15,953 nt of DNA from the NCBI GenBank assembly GCA_002450905.1, contig DKAT01000034.1, forward strand, positions 1-15,953, given 5' to 3'. The translations under genes were made by a program, and so were the position numbers. Below the pieces are notes generated by a model. The model was not told where the DNA came from, did no database searches, and was given only the letters and a program-made list of their open reading frames with translations. The stretch is from Spirochaetia bacterium UBA6919 (lineage in GTDB: Bacteria > Spirochaetota > UBA6919). Positions 14,553-15,953 of this stretch are shown in pieces (the stretch's first letter is position 1; each line of letters begins with the position of its first letter).

Positions 14553-15953
14553 CTATTTTAATACTTTAGCGATTTCTCGAATTAAGTATCCTTCAATGAC
14601 ATCGTCAACTTTTAAATCCTGGAAATTAACGATAGAAATACCACATTCAAATGTTTCCTTAACTTCACCTGTATCTTCTTTAAAGCGTTTGAGAGATGCC
14701 ATTTCACCATCAAAGACTTCATTACCGTCTCTGATAACTCGTATTTTATTTTGTCTGGAAAGTTTACCTGACGTAACATAACATCCAGCAATAGTACCCA
14801 CTTTAGGAATTTTGAATAATTCTCTGACCTGCGCTTGCCCAGTAATTTCTTCTCTGAGTTCAGGAGCTAAAAGACCCTGGATAGCATTTTTAATACTATC
14901 AATAGCATCATAAATAATTGCATGTTTTCTGATTTCAACGTGTTCACGCATTGCCAGTTGTAGTGCCTTACTGTTTGGATGGACGTGAAATCCTACGATA
15001 ATAGCATTAGAAGCACTTGCCAGCATAACATCACTTTCATTAATGGCACCAGTTGAGCTATGGATAACTTTAACACTGACTTCATTGTTTGAGAGTTTTT
15101 CAAAAGAATCTTTGATTGCTTCAATGCTTCCCTGAACATCACCTTTTAGAACTATTTTAAAATCTTTTATTTCTCCATCACGAATTTGTCTGGAAATATC
15201 ATCTAAAGTAATCTTTTTGACATCTTTAGCTTTATTAACACGTTGTAATTCCTGACGTTTTTGTGCATATTGTTTAGCTATTTTTTCATCAGATAACACA
15301 TTAAATGGATCACCTGCCTGTGGAACGCCATCGAGACCAAGAACTTCAACAGGGGTGGAAGGCGGTGCAGAATCAACGATTGCCCCGCGATCACTAAAAA
15401 GGGCTCTTACTTTACCGGAATAAATACCAGATACAAAAGGATCTCCGACTTTTAAGGTACCATTATTGATAAGCACTGTAGCGACTGCTCCTCTTCCAAT
15501 ATCTACTTTTGATTCGATGATAGTACCAATGGCTTTCCTAGAAGGATTTGCTTTTAATTCAAGCAGCTCAGCTTCCAGTAAAACAGCTTCTAGTAATTTA
15601 TCTAAGTTCATTTTTTTTAGGGCACTGACTTCAATCATCATTGTCTTGCCCCCCCATTCTTCAGCAAGGAGTCCAAGGTCAGCAAGCTGTTGTTTAACCC
15701 TATCAGGATTAGCATCGAGGGAGTCAATTTTATTGATAGCTACGACAATAGGGACATTTGCTTCTTTAGCGTGATTATATGCTTCAATAGTCTGTGGCAT
15801 AACTCCATCATTGGCTGCAACAACAAGAATAACAATATCTGTGACCTTAGCACCGCGTGCTCTCATGGCTGTGAATGCTTCATGACCAGGGGTATCAAGA
15901 AAAACAATTGTCTGATCATTTTTTCTAATCTGATAAGCACCAATATGCTGGGT
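14553..15953 (-). CDS. infB: Translation initiation factor IF-2 (C-terminal part; 5' end outside window)
   Basis: IF2 is the GTPase that brings initiator fMet-tRNA to the 30S subunit and promotes 50S joining. The reading frame stays open to the window edge, giving 466 residues; the first residues, TQHIGAY, are the switch I (G2) region. Next come DTPGH (20-24, G3), NKID (74-77, G4) and SAL (110-112, G5), then domain II, the IF2-specific domain III (GDVQGSIEAI, GAINESDVMLASASNAIIVGFHVHP) and the fMet-tRNA-binding C-terminal domain. The ATG at 15866 is an internal Met, not the start. The missing part holds the N-terminal domains and the P-loop; full proteins are usually about 700-900 residues. 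It leads the rbfA-truB-ribF-rpsO-pnp string. Confidence 0.98.
   Translation of the reverse strand, partial: TQHIGAYQIRKNDQTIVFLDTPGHEAFTAMRARGAKVTDIVILVVAANDGVMPQTIEAYNHAKEANVPIVVAINKIDSLDANPDRVKQQLADLGLLAEEWGGKTMMIEVSALKKMNLDKLLEAVLLEAELLELKANPSRKAIGTIIESKVDIGRGAVATVLINNGTLKVGDPFVSGIYSGKVRALFSDRGAIVDSAPPSTPVEVLGLDGVPQAGDPFNVLSDEKIAKQYAQKRQELQRVNKAKDVKKITLDDISRQIRDGEIKDFKIVLKGDVQGSIEAIKDSFEKLSNNEVSVKVIHSSTGAINESDVMLASASNAIIVGFHVHPNSKALQLAMREHVEIRKHAIIYDAIDSIKNAIQGLLAPELREEITGQAQVRELFKIPKVGTIAGCYVTSGKLSRQNKIRVIRDGNEVFDGEMASLKRFKEDTGEVKETFECGISIVNFQDLKVDDVIEGYLIREIAKVLK

Noticed and set aside
1..15953. tRNA, rRNA, CRISPR array, insertion sequence or phage genes
   Set aside because: No cloverleaf-like gene, regular spaced repeats, transposase or terminal inverted repeats were seen in the gaps, which are all under 200 nt.

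Overview
The window is AT-rich bacterial DNA using the standard code. It has short intergenic gaps, a few strong GGAGG-type ribosome binding sites, and at least one TTG start. It is mostly a conserved housekeeping gene string, with a less ordinary cluster at the left end. There are no rRNA or tRNA genes, CRISPR arrays or insertion sequences. A probable lipoprotein with a loose lipobox, an ElbB homologue and a NERD/TPR membrane protein suggest a double-membrane (Gram-negative type) bacterium. The order infB-rbfA-truB-ribF-rpsO-pnp occurs in spirochaetes and in Firmicutes. A low-GC spirochaete or a related deep lineage is my best guess, but the sequence does not settle it.

Right part (about 5648-15953, all minus strand, read from high to low coordinates): infB (cut by the window edge), rbfA, truB, ribF, rpsO, pnp, an M16 zinc peptidase, RNase J and a membrane-anchored S33-type alpha/beta hydrolase. 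Most gaps are 9-37 nt, and ribF overlaps truB. The one large gap is 193 nt between rpsO and pnp, which probably holds regulatory signals. The string joins translation initiation (IF2), 30S maturation (RbfA, S15), tRNA modification (TruB), FMN/FAD synthesis (RibF) and RNA decay (PNPase, RNase J).

Middle (4793-5647): a single plus-strand gene, yggS, for a PLP homeostasis protein. It is divergent from the NERD gene and convergent with the hydrolase.

Left part (1-4792): a minus-strand pair made of a 728-residue protein (NERD nuclease-like domain, coiled coil, one membrane span, TPR repeats) followed by elbB; a plus-strand nucleoside phosphorylase whose 3' end overlaps elbB by 18 bp; and a minus-strand repeat-rich probable lipoprotein divergent from the phosphorylase.

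The most unusual item is the NERD-coiled coil-TM-TPR protein, whose layout would put a nuclease-like domain in the cytoplasm and a TPR domain outside the membrane. Two smaller points are an inverted repeat just upstream of the rpsO ribosome binding site (candidate S15 autoregulatory leader) and the placing of RNase J in the rpsO-pnp gene string. I found no clear multi-gene system that I would call new.
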